The position numbers and the translations under genes were made by a program. This document shows, one piece after another, positions 49,259-58,818 of a stretch of DNA of 64,000 nt. This stretch comes from an uncultured Eubacteriales bacterium. GTDB taxonomy: Bacteria; Bacillota; Clostridia; Oscillospirales; CAG-272. Under the pieces are notes generated by a model. That model saw only the letters and a program-made list of their open reading frames with translations, searched no databases and was not told where the DNA came from. The stretch is from NCBI GenBank assembly GCA_934467415.1, contig CAKSLQ010000006.1, forward strand, positions 91,041 to 155,040, given 5' to 3'. Positions within the stretch are counted from its first letter, which is position 1, and each line of letters starts with the position of its first letter.

Positions 49259-49957
49259 ATGAGCGTACAGATTGCAAGAACGACTTCGATGGCAGGCAGA
49301 AATGTCCGCGTAAAGGAAGTACTGATCGCAAAGGCGATCCGCAGCGGCTACAATCCGTATTGCCGCAGCACCGATGCCGACGCGCGCCGTGTAACCGAGG
49401 CCATGCGGCAAAGCGCCATGCAGGTGGATTTGCCTGCGGCACGCCCGGCAAAGCCCGCGGCGAAGAAGCCTCCCGTCCGCGAGGTCAAACCCTCGAATGC
49501 GAACCGCACAGGGCTGCCCGCACCGCGCCACGAGGTGATCGCGCTGGAAAACTTCGAGCTTGTCAAGCGCAAGCCGGCGCGTATTTCTTTTGCGAGGCTT
49601 GCGTCGTTCATGGCCTGTGCGCTGATCCTGACGGCGATTGTGTACGGCGGCTCGCTCATCAATGAGGAAGCACGCCGCTATACCGAGCTGAATGCAGGGC
49701 TGGAAGCCCTGCAAAAGGAGAATCAGACGCTTGAGCTTGCGCTGAAGGAAAAGAACGATCTCACCGTGATCGAGGATATGGCAAAGAACGATCTCGGCAT
49801 GATCAAGGTCTCCTCGGCGGAGCAGCGATATCTGGCGCTTTCGGGTGAGGACGGAATCGAGACTTATGCGGAAGAGGATAAGAATACGGGCTTCGGCATG
49901 AATCTGCTGAACGCGTTCGGCGAAAAGATCACGGACTTTCTGGCATATCTCGACTGA
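49259..49957 (+). CDS. ftsL: Cell division protein FtsL-like
   Basis: Bitopic membrane protein of 232 aa. About 110 basic, low-complexity cytoplasmic residues precede a single transmembrane helix (LASFMACALILTAIVYGGSLI, about 116-136). A short leucine-zipper coiled coil (YTELNAGLEALQKENQTLELAL) and NDLTVIEDMAKNDLGMIK complete it, as in FtsL/DivIC proteins that form the FtsQ-FtsL-FtsB septal complex. Sequence conservation in FtsL is low, so the call depends mainly on this architecture and on its place between rsmH and the septal transpeptidase gene. The long cytoplasmic tail is unusual compared with FtsL of about 120 residues. Confidence 0.82.
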   Translation: MSVQIARTTSMAGRNVRVKEVLIAKAIRSGYNPYCRSTDADARRVTEAMRQSAMQVDLPAARPAKPAAKKPPVREVKPSNANRTGLPAPRHEVIALENFELVKRKPARISFARLASFMACALILTAIVYGGSLINEEARRYTELNAGLEALQKENQTLELALKEKNDLTVIEDMAKNDLGMIKVSSAEQRYLALSGEDGIETYAEEDKNTGFGMNLLNAFGEKITDFLAYLD

Positions 49958-50010
49958 CACCGAATATGATTTAGAGAAGATGCCCGCTTGCTAAAAGGAG
50001 AGAAACCGAC

Positions 50011-52323
50011 ATGGCGCAAAAGATGATGAACAGTGTGACTGCACACCGCAGTTTTGTGCTGCTCGGTATTTTTGCGCTTTTTTCTCTTTTGCTGGCGGGC
50101 GTCGTTTTCAGGATGCAGGTATTCGAATACGATCGGTATCAGGAAGAGGTGCTGAATCAGATCACTGTGGAGAATACCGTTGCCGCCAAGCGCGGCACGA
50201 TTTATGATCGGAATATGAACATTATCGCCACCAATCAGACGACGTGGCGCGTTTTCATTTCTCCGGTCGATATTCAGAGCGCGGTGTATTCCTCTGCAAT
50301 CAAGCGCGCCATTCATCGCGTGCGCTACGGCGAAGATGCCGCCGCCGCGGCGGCGAGCGACCGACAGGATGAGCTGATTGCGTCCGGCCTTTCCGAGATT
50401 CTCGGGGTGGATTATGACTTCATTCTGAAAAAAGCGGCCATGTCCGGCCGCCGCGACGAGACCATCAAGAAGAATGTTGACAAGGAGACGGCCGACCGTG
50501 TGCTCGCCTTTATCGAGGACAACGGGCTGAAAAGCCAGGTGCATCTCGAGGCGACCAACAAGCGTTACTATCCGTCCGGCAGCATGGCGGCGCAGACCAT
50601 CGGGTTTACCGGCGCCGACGGGCAGGGGCTTTACGGCCTCGAATACTACTACAACGAAGAGCTGACCGGTGTGCCGGGCAGGTACATCATCGCGCAGGAC
50701 GCGCGCGGCAACGAGATGGCGTACAATTACGAGAGCTACGTCGAGCCGATTAACGGCTATCATATGGTGACCACCATTGACCCGCAGATCCAGCATGAAT
50801 TGGATGTACAGGTCGAGGCGACGCTGCACAACTCGGCGGCGCAGAACCGCGTCTGCGGCATCGCGATGAACCCGAAGACCGGCGAGATCCTGGCCGTTTC
50901 GGTCAAGCCGGACTTTGATCTCAACGCGCCCTATGTGCTTGACGAGCTGTCCGAGCTGCTGCTCGGCGAATCCGGCTTTGAAGAAGACAGCGAAGAATAC
51001 AACAAGCGGCTGGCCGAGCTTCGGCAGGTGATGTGGAGCAACAAGGCGATCACGGAGCTGTACGAACCGGGTTCGACGTTCAAAATCATCACATCGTCCA
51101 TGGCGCTTGAGGAGAAGGTCGTCAGCCCGACCGAGATCTTCACCTGTACGGGAGTGCTGGAGGTCGGCGGGTTCAAGATTCACTGCCACAAGCGCGCAGG
51201 GCACGGCACCGTGACCTTTGCGCGCGGCTTGCAGCAGTCCTGCAACCCGATCCTGATGACCATCGCGGCGCGCGTCGGCAGCGAAAAGTTTTATTCCTAC
51301 TTTGAGGCCTTCGGCTATCTCGATAAGACCGGGATCGACCTGCCCGGCGAGGCGCGCACCATCTTCCATCAGAAGGGCTCACTCGGCACGACCGAGCTTG
51401 CGACCGCTTCCTTCGGGCAGCGCTTCAAGGTCAGCCCCATTTCGCAGCTTACGGCAATCTGCGCTGTGGCAAACGGCGGTTATCTGGTCACGCCGCACCT
51501 GCTTGACCGCTTCGTGGACGATGATGGCGTGACGATCAGAGAATACGGCACGACGGTCAGACGGCAGGTTATCAGCACCGAGACGGCGCGCACGCTCACA
51601 CAGATCCTGGAGGCGGGCGTCTCCGGCGACGGCGGCGCAAAAAACGCCTATGTCAAGGGGTACAAGGTCGCCGCGAAGACCGGCACGTCGGAGAAGTTTG
51701 ACGAGCCGGAAAAAGAACTGCGCATCGGCTCCTGCGTGGCCTATGCCCCTGCGGACGATCCGCAGATCGCCGTGCTCATCATGGTCGATGAGCCGACCGG
51801 CGGCAGCGTGTACGGCAGCATTGTCGCCGCGCCCTACGTCTCAGCATTCCTCACCAATGTCCTCCCCTATATGGGCATCGAGCCGGAATACTCCGAGGAG
51901 GAACTCGCGCGGATGCAGGTCGGCGTCGGCCGCTACATCGGCAGCAGCGTGGAGGACGCCAAAGCGAAGATCAAAGAGCTCGGCGTGACCGCCGAGGTGA
52001 TCGGCGGCGGCGACACCGTGACGGGGCAGATCCCGGCGCGCGGCAGCAAGATCGAAAAGGAAAACGGCAAGATCATTCTCTATACCAACGATGCAGACCC
52101 GAATGCAAAGACGGTCAAAGTGCCGAACGTGCTCGGCCTTACGGCGGCGCAGGCCAATGAAAAAATCATTGCTGCCGGGCTGAATATTGAGATCAAAGGC
52201 TCGCAAAACTATCATTCGGGCGGCGGTGCGACGGTGACCTCGCAATCCTATGCGGGCGGCACGGATGTGCCGTACGGCACGGTCGTCACCATCGAGGTGC
52301 TGCACACCGATGTGACGGATTGA
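50011..52323 (+). CDS. Septal/spore cortex penicillin-binding protein (FtsI/SpoVD family) with PASTA domains
   Basis: Class B peptidoglycan transpeptidase of 770 aa. A membrane anchor (about residues 16-36) precedes the dimerisation/pedestal domain with the class B motif AAKRGTIYDRN. The transpeptidase domain has the active-site Ser355 in GSTFK, the SxN motif as SCN in QQSCNPI, and KTGT at 556-559. Two C-terminal PASTA domains occupy about residues 635-770 (IGSSVEDAKAKIKELG and VLGLTAAQANEKIIAAG). PASTA repeats suggest SpoVD-like or PBP2x-like proteins. As the cluster has one such gene, it may serve both septation and cortex synthesis. Confidence 0.93.
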   Translation: MAQKMMNSVTAHRSFVLLGIFALFSLLLAGVVFRMQVFEYDRYQEEVLNQITVENTVAAKRGTIYDRNMNIIATNQTTWRVFISPVDIQSAVYSSAIKRAIHRVRYGEDAAAAAASDRQDELIASGLSEILGVDYDFILKKAAMSGRRDETIKKNVDKETADRVLAFIEDNGLKSQVHLEATNKRYYPSGSMAAQTIGFTGADGQGLYGLEYYYNEELTGVPGRYIIAQDARGNEMAYNYESYVEPINGYHMVTTIDPQIQHELDVQVEATLHNSAAQNRVCGIAMNPKTGEILAVSVKPDFDLNAPYVLDELSELLLGESGFEEDSEEYNKRLAELRQVMWSNKAITELYEPGSTFKIITSSMALEEKVVSPTEIFTCTGVLEVGGFKIHCHKRAGHGTVTFARGLQQSCNPILMTIAARVGSEKFYSYFEAFGYLDKTGIDLPGEARTIFHQKGSLGTTELATASFGQRFKVSPISQLTAICAVANGGYLVTPHLLDRFVDDDGVTIREYGTTVRRQVISTETARTLTQILEAGVSGDGGAKNAYVKGYKVAAKTGTSEKFDEPEKELRIGSCVAYAPADDPQIAVLIMVDEPTGGSVYGSIVAAPYVSAFLTNVLPYMGIEPEYSEEELARMQVGVGRYIGSSVEDAKAKIKELGVTAEVIGGGDTVTGQIPARGSKIEKENGKIILYTNDADPNAKTVKVPNVLGLTAAQANEKIIAAGLNIEIKGSQNYHSGGGATVTSQSYAGGTDVPYGTVVTIEVLHTDVTD

Positions 52324-52382
52324 ACCAAAACTGCGGAATACCATAAAACCGGAATGCGAAACACATCCATTCGGAGGTATTT

Positions 52383-53879
52383 ATGGTACTCGGAAAGCTA
52401 CTGGCAGGTACGGGCGCACAGCTTGACGCTGCCGCGGCGTCGCTTGAGATCGCGGGGATCACCCACGATTCCAGGCGTGTAAGACCGTCGTATGCGTTTT
52501 TCGCGCTCTCGGGCAAAACCACGGACGGCCACGGTTATGCGGCCGACGCCATGCGGCACGGCGCCGCCGTCTGCATCTGCGAACGGCGCATCGAAGGACT
52601 GCCGCTCCCGCAGATCGTCCTGCCGAACACCCGGCGCGCGCTTTCGTTTGCCGCGTCGAATTTCTACGGCAATCCCGAGCGACGCATGAAGCTCGTCGGC
52701 GTGACGGGCACCAACGGCAAGACCTCGACGGCCTATATGCTGAAGACGATTTTCAGCCACAGCGGCTACAAAACCGCGCTGCTCGGCACGGCAAAGGGGA
52801 GCATCGGCGATGCTTCGTATACGCCGCCGCTCGAGGGGGCGGAGGCGGACGAATACGCAACCATGACGACGCCCGACCCGGAGGTTCTCTATCGCACCCT
52901 GGCCGATCTGGCCGATCGCGGCGTTGAGATCACGGTGATGGAGGCGTCCTCCCACGCGCTTGCACTCGACAAGCTCGCACCGATCGAATTTGCGGTCGGC
53001 ATCTTCACCAATCTGTCGCAAGAGCATCTCGACTTTCACGGCACGATGGAGAACTATCTTGCCGCCAAGGCAAAGCTGTTTGAGCGCTGCCGCACGGGGC
53101 TGTTTAATACGGACGATCCGGCCGGCCGGGCGCTTTTACAAGGCGCAAAATGCCGCGCGGTCAGCTATGGGCTGACGCCGCCCTGCGACTGCCTCGCGGA
53201 GGAAATCGAGCGCAGCGGCGTGCGCGGCAGCTCCTATATCCTGCACACGCGAAATGCGCGTTTCCGCATCAAGACGCAGATCCCCGGCGACTTTACGCTG
53301 TACAATACGCTGGCCGCGGCTGCGGCGGCGCGGGAATGCGGCGTCGATCTCATCTGTATCCAAAACGCGCTTTACGCGCTGCGCGGCATTGCGGGCAGGC
53401 TGGAAAAAGTCAGCCTCGGCTTCACGGGCAGTGCATTTACGGTGTTCATCGACTACGCGCACACGCCGTTTGCCCTGGAAAATCTGCTGCGATGCGTCCG
53501 CGCATTCCGCGGCACGGGGCAGCGGATCGTGACGCTGCTTGGCTGCGGCGGTGACCGCGACCGCGGGAAACGCCCCGAGATGGGGCGGATTGCGACGGCA
53601 ATGAGCGACTTTGTCATTCTGACGTCCGACAATCCGCGCAGCGAAGAGCCGCAGGCGATCCTCCGGGATATGCTCGGCGGCGTCGGTGCGGCAGACAACT
53701 ATATCGTGATCGAAGATCGCCGCGAGGCGATTGAATATGCGGTCGCCAATGCCCTTGCGGGCGACATTATCCTGCTTGTGGGCAAGGGGCATGAACAATA
53801 TGAAATCGACAAAGACGGGCTGCATCCTTTCTCGGAGACCGAGATCGTGCAGAATGCAGCCGAAAAATACGGAAGATAA
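52383..53879 (+). CDS. murE: UDP-MurNAc-tripeptide synthetase MurE (meso-DAP adding)
   Basis: ATP-dependent Mur ligase of 498 aa that adds the third stem amino acid to UDP-MurNAc-L-Ala-D-Glu. N-terminal ITHDSRRVRPSYAFFAL binds the UDP part. Walker-type GVTGTNGKTSTAYML is near residue 107. YATMTTPDPEVLYRTL and FTNLSQEHLDFHGTMENY are central-domain hallmarks. The C-terminal DNPRSEEP is the signature that selects meso-diaminopimelate over lysine. This indicates a DAP-type wall, consistent with a clostridial spore-former. Confidence 0.97.
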   Translation: MVLGKLLAGTGAQLDAAAASLEIAGITHDSRRVRPSYAFFALSGKTTDGHGYAADAMRHGAAVCICERRIEGLPLPQIVLPNTRRALSFAASNFYGNPERRMKLVGVTGTNGKTSTAYMLKTIFSHSGYKTALLGTAKGSIGDASYTPPLEGAEADEYATMTTPDPEVLYRTLADLADRGVEITVMEASSHALALDKLAPIEFAVGIFTNLSQEHLDFHGTMENYLAAKAKLFERCRTGLFNTDDPAGRALLQGAKCRAVSYGLTPPCDCLAEEIERSGVRGSSYILHTRNARFRIKTQIPGDFTLYNTLAAAAAARECGVDLICIQNALYALRGIAGRLEKVSLGFTGSAFTVFIDYAHTPFALENLLRCVRAFRGTGQRIVTLLGCGGDRDRGKRPEMGRIATAMSDFVILTSDNPRSEEPQAILRDMLGGVGAADNYIVIEDRREAIEYAVANALAGDIILLVGKGHEQYEIDKDGLHPFSETEIVQNAAEKYGR

Positions 53880-53897
53880 CGAAAAGGAGGCGCGGCA

Positions 53898-55301
53898 ATG
53901 AAGACGGAACTGAAGCTCGGCGCAATCACGGCGGCGGAAGCCGCGGCCATGATGCAGGCAGAGCTGCATACGCTGTCAGCCGATGCGCCGACGCGCGAGA
54001 TCGGCAATTTCACAGACAAGATCGGCGAGATCGCGCGCGGAACGATGTTTCTCATCGGCGAAGACAATTCGCTTGCCGAGATGATGGCGGCCGCAAAGAA
54101 CGGCGCGCTGACGGTGCTCTGCACAAGAGCGCCTGCCTCTTTAGAGCGCATCCCGGATACGGCCGTGCTGGTCTGCGATTCAATTGACGCGGCGCTTGCA
54201 CGGCTGGCCAAGGCCTACACGGCGCGCGGCCGGCACAAGACCATCGCGCTCACGGGTGCGAACGGCAAAACGAAGACCGGCGAGTTCGTCTACTCGGTGC
54301 TTGAAGAAATGTACAAGGTTCACAAGGCGACCGACGTCAAGGGCGGCGCGTCAAACGACGCACAGATGCTGTTTGACATTCCGGCCGACGCCGACTTCTT
54401 CCTCGCGGAGCTGAAGCTCCGCGATAAGCGCGACATTGCGCGGCTGGCCAATCTGATCGACTGCGACGTCGGCATCGTCACCGCACTGAAAAGCGAGATC
54501 GACGCGCGCGCCAATGTGGATGTTCTGTCCGGGCTGAAGGCCGGCGGTGAGCTGGCACTCAGCGCCGAGGACGATGCGCTCTCCCTGATCTGCGAGAGCG
54601 GCGCGGATCGGCAGTACATCTCGGTGCGAGGGGCGGACGGCGCGCTTTGCGCGGTCAACATCCGGGAGCTGCCGGATCGCATCCGCTTTGATATTGCGGG
54701 CGGGAGCGTGCTGATCCCCGATGTGGAGATTCACACCTGCGGCATGGAGAACGTGTACAGCGCGCTTTTTGCGGCGCTGGTCGGCCTGAAATACGGCGTC
54801 CCCGCCGAGAAGATCCGCACGGGGCTGAAAAACTTTCATTCCTCGGCGCTCGGCGTCGGTATCTACACGGTCGGCGGCGTAACCTTTATCGAGGACAGCT
54901 CCTCGGCGACACCGGAGAGCGTGCGAAGCGGCATTGACACCCTGTGCAGCATCGCAGGTCTGCATGACGGCTCGCGCACGGTCGCGGTACTCGGCGATCT
55001 GCGCAGCTTCGGGCAGGAAATGCGCGAGCTGCACGAGGCGATGGGCGCTTACGTCGTGGGAAAGAAGATCGACAAGCTGTTCACCTTCGGCGTAGCTGCC
55101 GAACAGATCGGCGTCGGCGCGCGCCGCGCCGGTATGCCGGCGGACGATGTCTGCGGCAATCTCGAAATCTTTTCACCGCTCAAAACCGCCGAGGCGGTGG
55201 CGAAAGAGCTGCGCGCGGGCGACGTGCTGCTTGTGCGGATCGGCAGGCCGAATGCCGCGGCGGAAATCATCCGCTGTCTGCGTGCGCATCTTGAAAAATA
55301 A
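53898..55301 (+). CDS. murF: UDP-MurNAc-pentapeptide synthetase MurF, divergent
   Basis: Mur ligase of 467 aa placed between murE and mraY, where murF normally lies. It would add D-Ala-D-Ala to the UDP-MurNAc tripeptide. The ATP loop is ALTGANGKTKTGEF instead of the usual TGSNGKTTTK. The family stretch with Asn-Ala-Asn-Pro reads DSSSATPES, and the nucleotide-ribose region LGDLRSFGQEMRELHEAMG is typical of MurF. FIVGxxLxxxP-like central motifs are hard to see. Length and C-terminal domain fit MurF, but several signature residues are changed. It is most likely a lineage-specific MurF; loss of activity is not implied by any frameshift. Confidence 0.8.
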   Translation: MKTELKLGAITAAEAAAMMQAELHTLSADAPTREIGNFTDKIGEIARGTMFLIGEDNSLAEMMAAAKNGALTVLCTRAPASLERIPDTAVLVCDSIDAALARLAKAYTARGRHKTIALTGANGKTKTGEFVYSVLEEMYKVHKATDVKGGASNDAQMLFDIPADADFFLAELKLRDKRDIARLANLIDCDVGIVTALKSEIDARANVDVLSGLKAGGELALSAEDDALSLICESGADRQYISVRGADGALCAVNIRELPDRIRFDIAGGSVLIPDVEIHTCGMENVYSALFAALVGLKYGVPAEKIRTGLKNFHSSALGVGIYTVGGVTFIEDSSSATPESVRSGIDTLCSIAGLHDGSRTVAVLGDLRSFGQEMRELHEAMGAYVVGKKIDKLFTFGVAAEQIGVGARRAGMPADDVCGNLEIFSPLKTAEAVAKELRAGDVLLVRIGRPNAAAEIIRCLRAHLEK

Positions 55302-55322
55302 ACGAAAGAGACGGTTGAAATC

Positions 55323-56303
55323 ATGGGATACCTTTATGCGGGATGTGCCGCACTCGTGCTTGTGCTCACGGTCGCGACGCTGCGGCTGTTGATTCCGAAA
55401 CTGCGCAGCATGAAAATGGGGCAGAAGATACTCGACATCGGCCCACGCTGGCATAAATCCAAAGAGGGAACACCGACCATGGGCGGACTTGCATTTGCCG
55501 TGCCGGTGACAGTCGTGACGGCCGCCGCCATTGCGGTTGCCCCGGCACTCGGAATTGACATCCCCGTCGCCCCGGTGCTGCTCACGCTGCTGCTCGCCGT
55601 CGGCAACGGCGTCATCGGCGTCATTGACGACCTGACCAAGTTTAAGAAGAAGCAGAACGAGGGGCTGACCGCGCCGCAGAAGTACGCGCTGCAGCTTGCC
55701 ATGGCGGGCGCATTCCTTGCGCTGCTGCGCCTGTACGGCACGCCGGATACGGCGGTTTCCATCCCGTTTACGGACATCCGTCTGGAGCTCGGCTGGTTTT
55801 ATTATGTGTTTGCGCTGGTTTTCATCACCGGCATCATTAACAGCGTCAACCTCACCGACGGCATCGACGGACTGGCGAGCTCGGTGACATTGGTCGTCGC
55901 CGTGTTTCTCTCGGTGCTCGGCTTTACATACGCCAAGTATGACGCGGCGCTGCTCGGCGGCGTGACCGTCGGCGCAACGCTCGGTTTTCTTGTATACAAC
56001 TTTTACCCGGCGCGCATTTTCATGGGCGATACGGGATCGCTGTTCCTCGGCGGCATCGTCGCCGGCGCGGCGTTTGTCATTGATTCGCCGCTCTGCATGG
56101 CCATCGCGGGAATCATCTACATCTGCGAGGCGCTGTCCGACATCATTCAGGTCGGCGTTTACAAGCTGACGCATAAGCGCGTGTTCAAAATGGCACCGAT
56201 CCATCATCATTTTGAAAAGTGCGGCTGGAGCGAGAAAAAAATCGTTTTTGCTTTCTCGGCAGTCACGCTGATTGCATCGGCGATCGCTTATCTCGGCTAT
56301 TGA
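55323..56303 (+). CDS. mraY: Phospho-MurNAc-pentapeptide translocase MraY
   Basis: Integral membrane enzyme of 326 aa with ten helices that transfers phospho-MurNAc-pentapeptide to undecaprenyl phosphate, making lipid I. The conserved cytoplasmic loops include HKSKEGTPTMGGLAF (about residues 43-57), GVIDDLTKFKKKQNEGLTAPQK with the DD motif, INSVNLTDGIDGLASSVT, and RIFMGDTGSLFLGG. MAPIHHHFEKCGWSE is the histidine signature. It starts 21 bases after murF. murD, which usually follows mraY, is absent; ftsW comes next. Confidence 0.97.
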   Translation: MGYLYAGCAALVLVLTVATLRLLIPKLRSMKMGQKILDIGPRWHKSKEGTPTMGGLAFAVPVTVVTAAAIAVAPALGIDIPVAPVLLTLLLAVGNGVIGVIDDLTKFKKKQNEGLTAPQKYALQLAMAGAFLALLRLYGTPDTAVSIPFTDIRLELGWFYYVFALVFITGIINSVNLTDGIDGLASSVTLVVAVFLSVLGFTYAKYDAALLGGVTVGATLGFLVYNFYPARIFMGDTGSLFLGGIVAGAAFVIDSPLCMAIAGIIYICEALSDIIQVGVYKLTHKRVFKMAPIHHHFEKCGWSEKKIVFAFSAVTLIASAIAYLGY

Positions 56304-56323
56304 TTTTTTGACGGAGGCGGCCA

Positions 56324-57553
56324 ATGAAACGGAATATCCAAAATACGCGCGCCGCCGTACCGGCAAGCGTACAAAACGGCGCAGGCGTGGTGGACAGCAG
56401 CCGAGCCTATGCGCAGATCAATCCGGATGAATACCGTGTGGTAAAGAGCGGGGTGGACAGCTTCCTGCTGTTTACCGTACTGGCCCTGCTTGTGTTCGGG
56501 CTTGTCATGGTGTTCAGCGCCAGCTATGCCGATGCGCAGGCGCGCTACGGCGACAGCTATTATTTCATCAAGCGGCAGAGCGTGATGGTGTGCATCGGTC
56601 TTGTTTTCATGATCGTCGCATCCCGCATCCCGCTCCGCATGTACAGATGGGCGGCCGTGCCCGCTTACGTCGTTTCGGCACTCCTGCTTGTCGCCGTGCT
56701 GTTCATGGGCGATGAGGGCGGTGGCGCACAGCGCTGGATCAAGCTCGGCAGTCTGCGGTTTCAGCCGTCCGAGATCGCAAAATATGCCCTGATTCTCACG
56801 TTGGCATGGTATTATCAGAAGTACGAGGCAAAGGCGTTTGACTTCAAAAACAAGCGGAATTCCAATCTGTACGGCACGATTTTTCCGCTGTGTATCATCG
56901 GGCTTGTCTGCGGGCTCGTTATGCTGGAAAAGCACCTGTCCGGCATTATCATCATCGGCGCGATCGGCCTTATGGTCATGTTTGCCTCCGGCATCCGGCT
57001 GAAGCTGCTCGGCCTTTTCGGCGTGGCTGCGGGTGCCGGCGTCACCGCCATCGCGCTGCTCACCGACTACACCAAGCGCCGCATCGACATCTGGCTCAAT
57101 CCCGCGGCACACCCGCAGGACGGCGGCTGGCAGACCTTGCAGGGGATGCGCGCCATCGGCTCGGGCGGATTTTTCGGTCTCGGCCTCGGCAACAGCCGAC
57201 AGAAATTCAGCTATGTATCGCAGCCACAGAACGACTTCATCTACACCATCGTCTGTGAGGAACTCGGTTATATCGGCGCAGTCGCCGTCATCGTTTTGTT
57301 TGGTTTGTTGGTCTGGCGAGGCTATGTCATCGCAATGCGTGCACCGGATCGTTTCGCGCAGTTGACGGCCATCGGCATCAGTAGCAAGATTGCCCTGCAG
57401 GTGCTGTTGAACATTGCGGTCGTCACCAACAGCATTCCCAATACGGGCATTTCACTGCCGTTCTTCAGCTACGGCGGAACGGCGATGGTGGTGCAGCTGA
57501 TCGAGGTCGGAACGCTGCTTGCCATATCCCGCTACACGGTCGAAAAGAAGTAG
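56324..57553 (+). CDS. ftsW: Lipid II polymerase of the FtsW/RodA/SpoVE (SEDS) family
   Basis: SEDS glycosyltransferase of 409 aa with ten helices that polymerises lipid II at the septum. Landmarks are GLVMVFSASYADAQARYGDSYYF near the N-terminus, GGAQRWIKLGSLRFQPSEIAKYALIL with the conserved Arg/Gln/Pro-Ser cluster, and GWQTLQGMRAIGSGGFFGLGLGNSRQKFSYVSQPQNDFIYTIVCEELG. GISLPFFSYGGTAMVVQLIEVG is the C-terminal signature. Location in the division cluster with a class B PBP points to FtsW or its sporulation counterpart SpoVE. An N-terminal extension of about 45 polar residues is unusual. Confidence 0.94.
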   Translation: MKRNIQNTRAAVPASVQNGAGVVDSSRAYAQINPDEYRVVKSGVDSFLLFTVLALLVFGLVMVFSASYADAQARYGDSYYFIKRQSVMVCIGLVFMIVASRIPLRMYRWAAVPAYVVSALLLVAVLFMGDEGGGAQRWIKLGSLRFQPSEIAKYALILTLAWYYQKYEAKAFDFKNKRNSNLYGTIFPLCIIGLVCGLVMLEKHLSGIIIIGAIGLMVMFASGIRLKLLGLFGVAAGAGVTAIALLTDYTKRRIDIWLNPAAHPQDGGWQTLQGMRAIGSGGFFGLGLGNSRQKFSYVSQPQNDFIYTIVCEELGYIGAVAVIVLFGLLVWRGYVIAMRAPDRFAQLTAIGISSKIALQVLLNIAVVTNSIPNTGISLPFFSYGGTAMVVQLIEVGTLLAISRYTVEKK

Positions 57554-57638
57554 CTTTCCATCCTTTATATTATATATAGGCAGCTTCATGCAAAATCCAT
57601 CGAATTGACAGGCTTAAAGTCAGGAAAGGTCAAATAAT

Positions 57639-58769
57639 ATGCGCGTACTTATGACAGGCGGCGGCACAGGTGGGCATGTCAATCCCGCACTTGCCATTGC
57701 GTCCGTAATCAGGAATAACGACCCGACATCCGAGATTGCATTCGTCGGCACACCGAAAGGTATCGAGAACAAACTGGTCGGCGCGGCAGGGTACAGGATG
57801 TATCATGTTGAGGTCAAGGGCTTCCGCCGGAAGCTCTCGGCCGAAAACCTGCGCGCCCTCGCGCTGGCGCTGACTTCGCCGATCAAGGCAAGGCATATCA
57901 TCTCAGACTTCAAGCCGGATGTTGTCATCGGCACGGGCGGCTATGTGTCCTGGCCAATCCTTGAGGCGGCTGCCGAGATGCACATCCCCTGCGCCGTACA
58001 TGAGTCCAATGCCGTTCCCGGCATGACCGTGCGCCGACTGGCCAAACGTGTAGATCGCGTTTACGTCAATTATGAGGAGAGCATCGCAAAGCTCCCCGAT
58101 CCCCAAAAGGCGCTGCGCGTGGGCTGTCCCCTCCGTCCGGACTTTGAAGCGGTGGACAAAAAGACGGCGCGCGAAAGGCTCGGCATTCCGCAGGATCAAA
58201 AAGTGCTGCTGTCCTTCGGTGGTTCGCTCGGCGCCGAGCAAGTCAACTTCGCCATGCTGGACTTCATGGAAGACTACGTGAAGCTGCATCCCGAAGTGCT
58301 GCATATTCATGCGACCGGCTCGATCGAGTGGGAGATTGCCACGGGCATCTACAGGGATCGCGGGCTTGACCGGTGTCCGAACATTCAGTTCGTCGAATAC
58401 ATCAACGACATGCCGCTGAAGATGGCGGCAGCGGATGTGGTGGTCTGCCGCGCCGGGGCCAACACGGTCTCCGAGCTTGCGCTGATGAAGAAGGCTGCGA
58501 TCTTCATTCCGTCGCCCAACGTCACCGACAACCAGCAGTTCAAGAACGCCGAGGTTATCGCTGCCCGCGGCGGCGCGCTTGTCATTGAAGAAAAAGATAT
58601 CACGCGCGAGAAGCTCGGCGGCATGATTGCCTCTCTGCTCGACAGTGAAGAGAAGCGCCGCGGGATGGGCGAGAAGATCTACGGCTTCGCCGTGCCGGAT
58701 GCCAATCGCCGGATCTATGAAGATATTCTGCGGCTGATTGAAAGCAAAAAGTCAAAGAAGGTCAAATAA
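57639..58769 (+). CDS. murG: UDP-GlcNAc--lipid I N-acetylglucosaminyltransferase MurG
   Basis: Membrane-associated GT-B glycosyltransferase of 376 aa that turns lipid I into lipid II. N-terminal MTGGGTGGHVNPALAIA (about residues 4-20) is the glycine-rich loop for lipid I, and GTGGYVSWPILEAA and VHESNAVPGMTVRRLAK follow. The C-terminal UDP-GlcNAc site has LSFGGSLGAEQVN and DVVVCRAGANTVSELALM with NVTDNQQFKNAEV. ATG 57639 follows AGGAAAGG. The intergenic gap before it (86 bases) is the longest between murE and ftsQ. Confidence 0.97.
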   Translation: MRVLMTGGGTGGHVNPALAIASVIRNNDPTSEIAFVGTPKGIENKLVGAAGYRMYHVEVKGFRRKLSAENLRALALALTSPIKARHIISDFKPDVVIGTGGYVSWPILEAAAEMHIPCAVHESNAVPGMTVRRLAKRVDRVYVNYEESIAKLPDPQKALRVGCPLRPDFEAVDKKTARERLGIPQDQKVLLSFGGSLGAEQVNFAMLDFMEDYVKLHPEVLHIHATGSIEWEIATGIYRDRGLDRCPNIQFVEYINDMPLKMAAADVVVCRAGANTVSELALMKKAAIFIPSPNVTDNQQFKNAEVIAARGGALVIEEKDITREKLGGMIASLLDSEEKRRGMGEKIYGFAVPDANRRIYEDILRLIESKKSKKVK

Positions 58770-58818
58770 TTTTCGCTGCAAACGGTTTGACCGAAAATGA
58801 GGAAAGGAGGACGTATCC

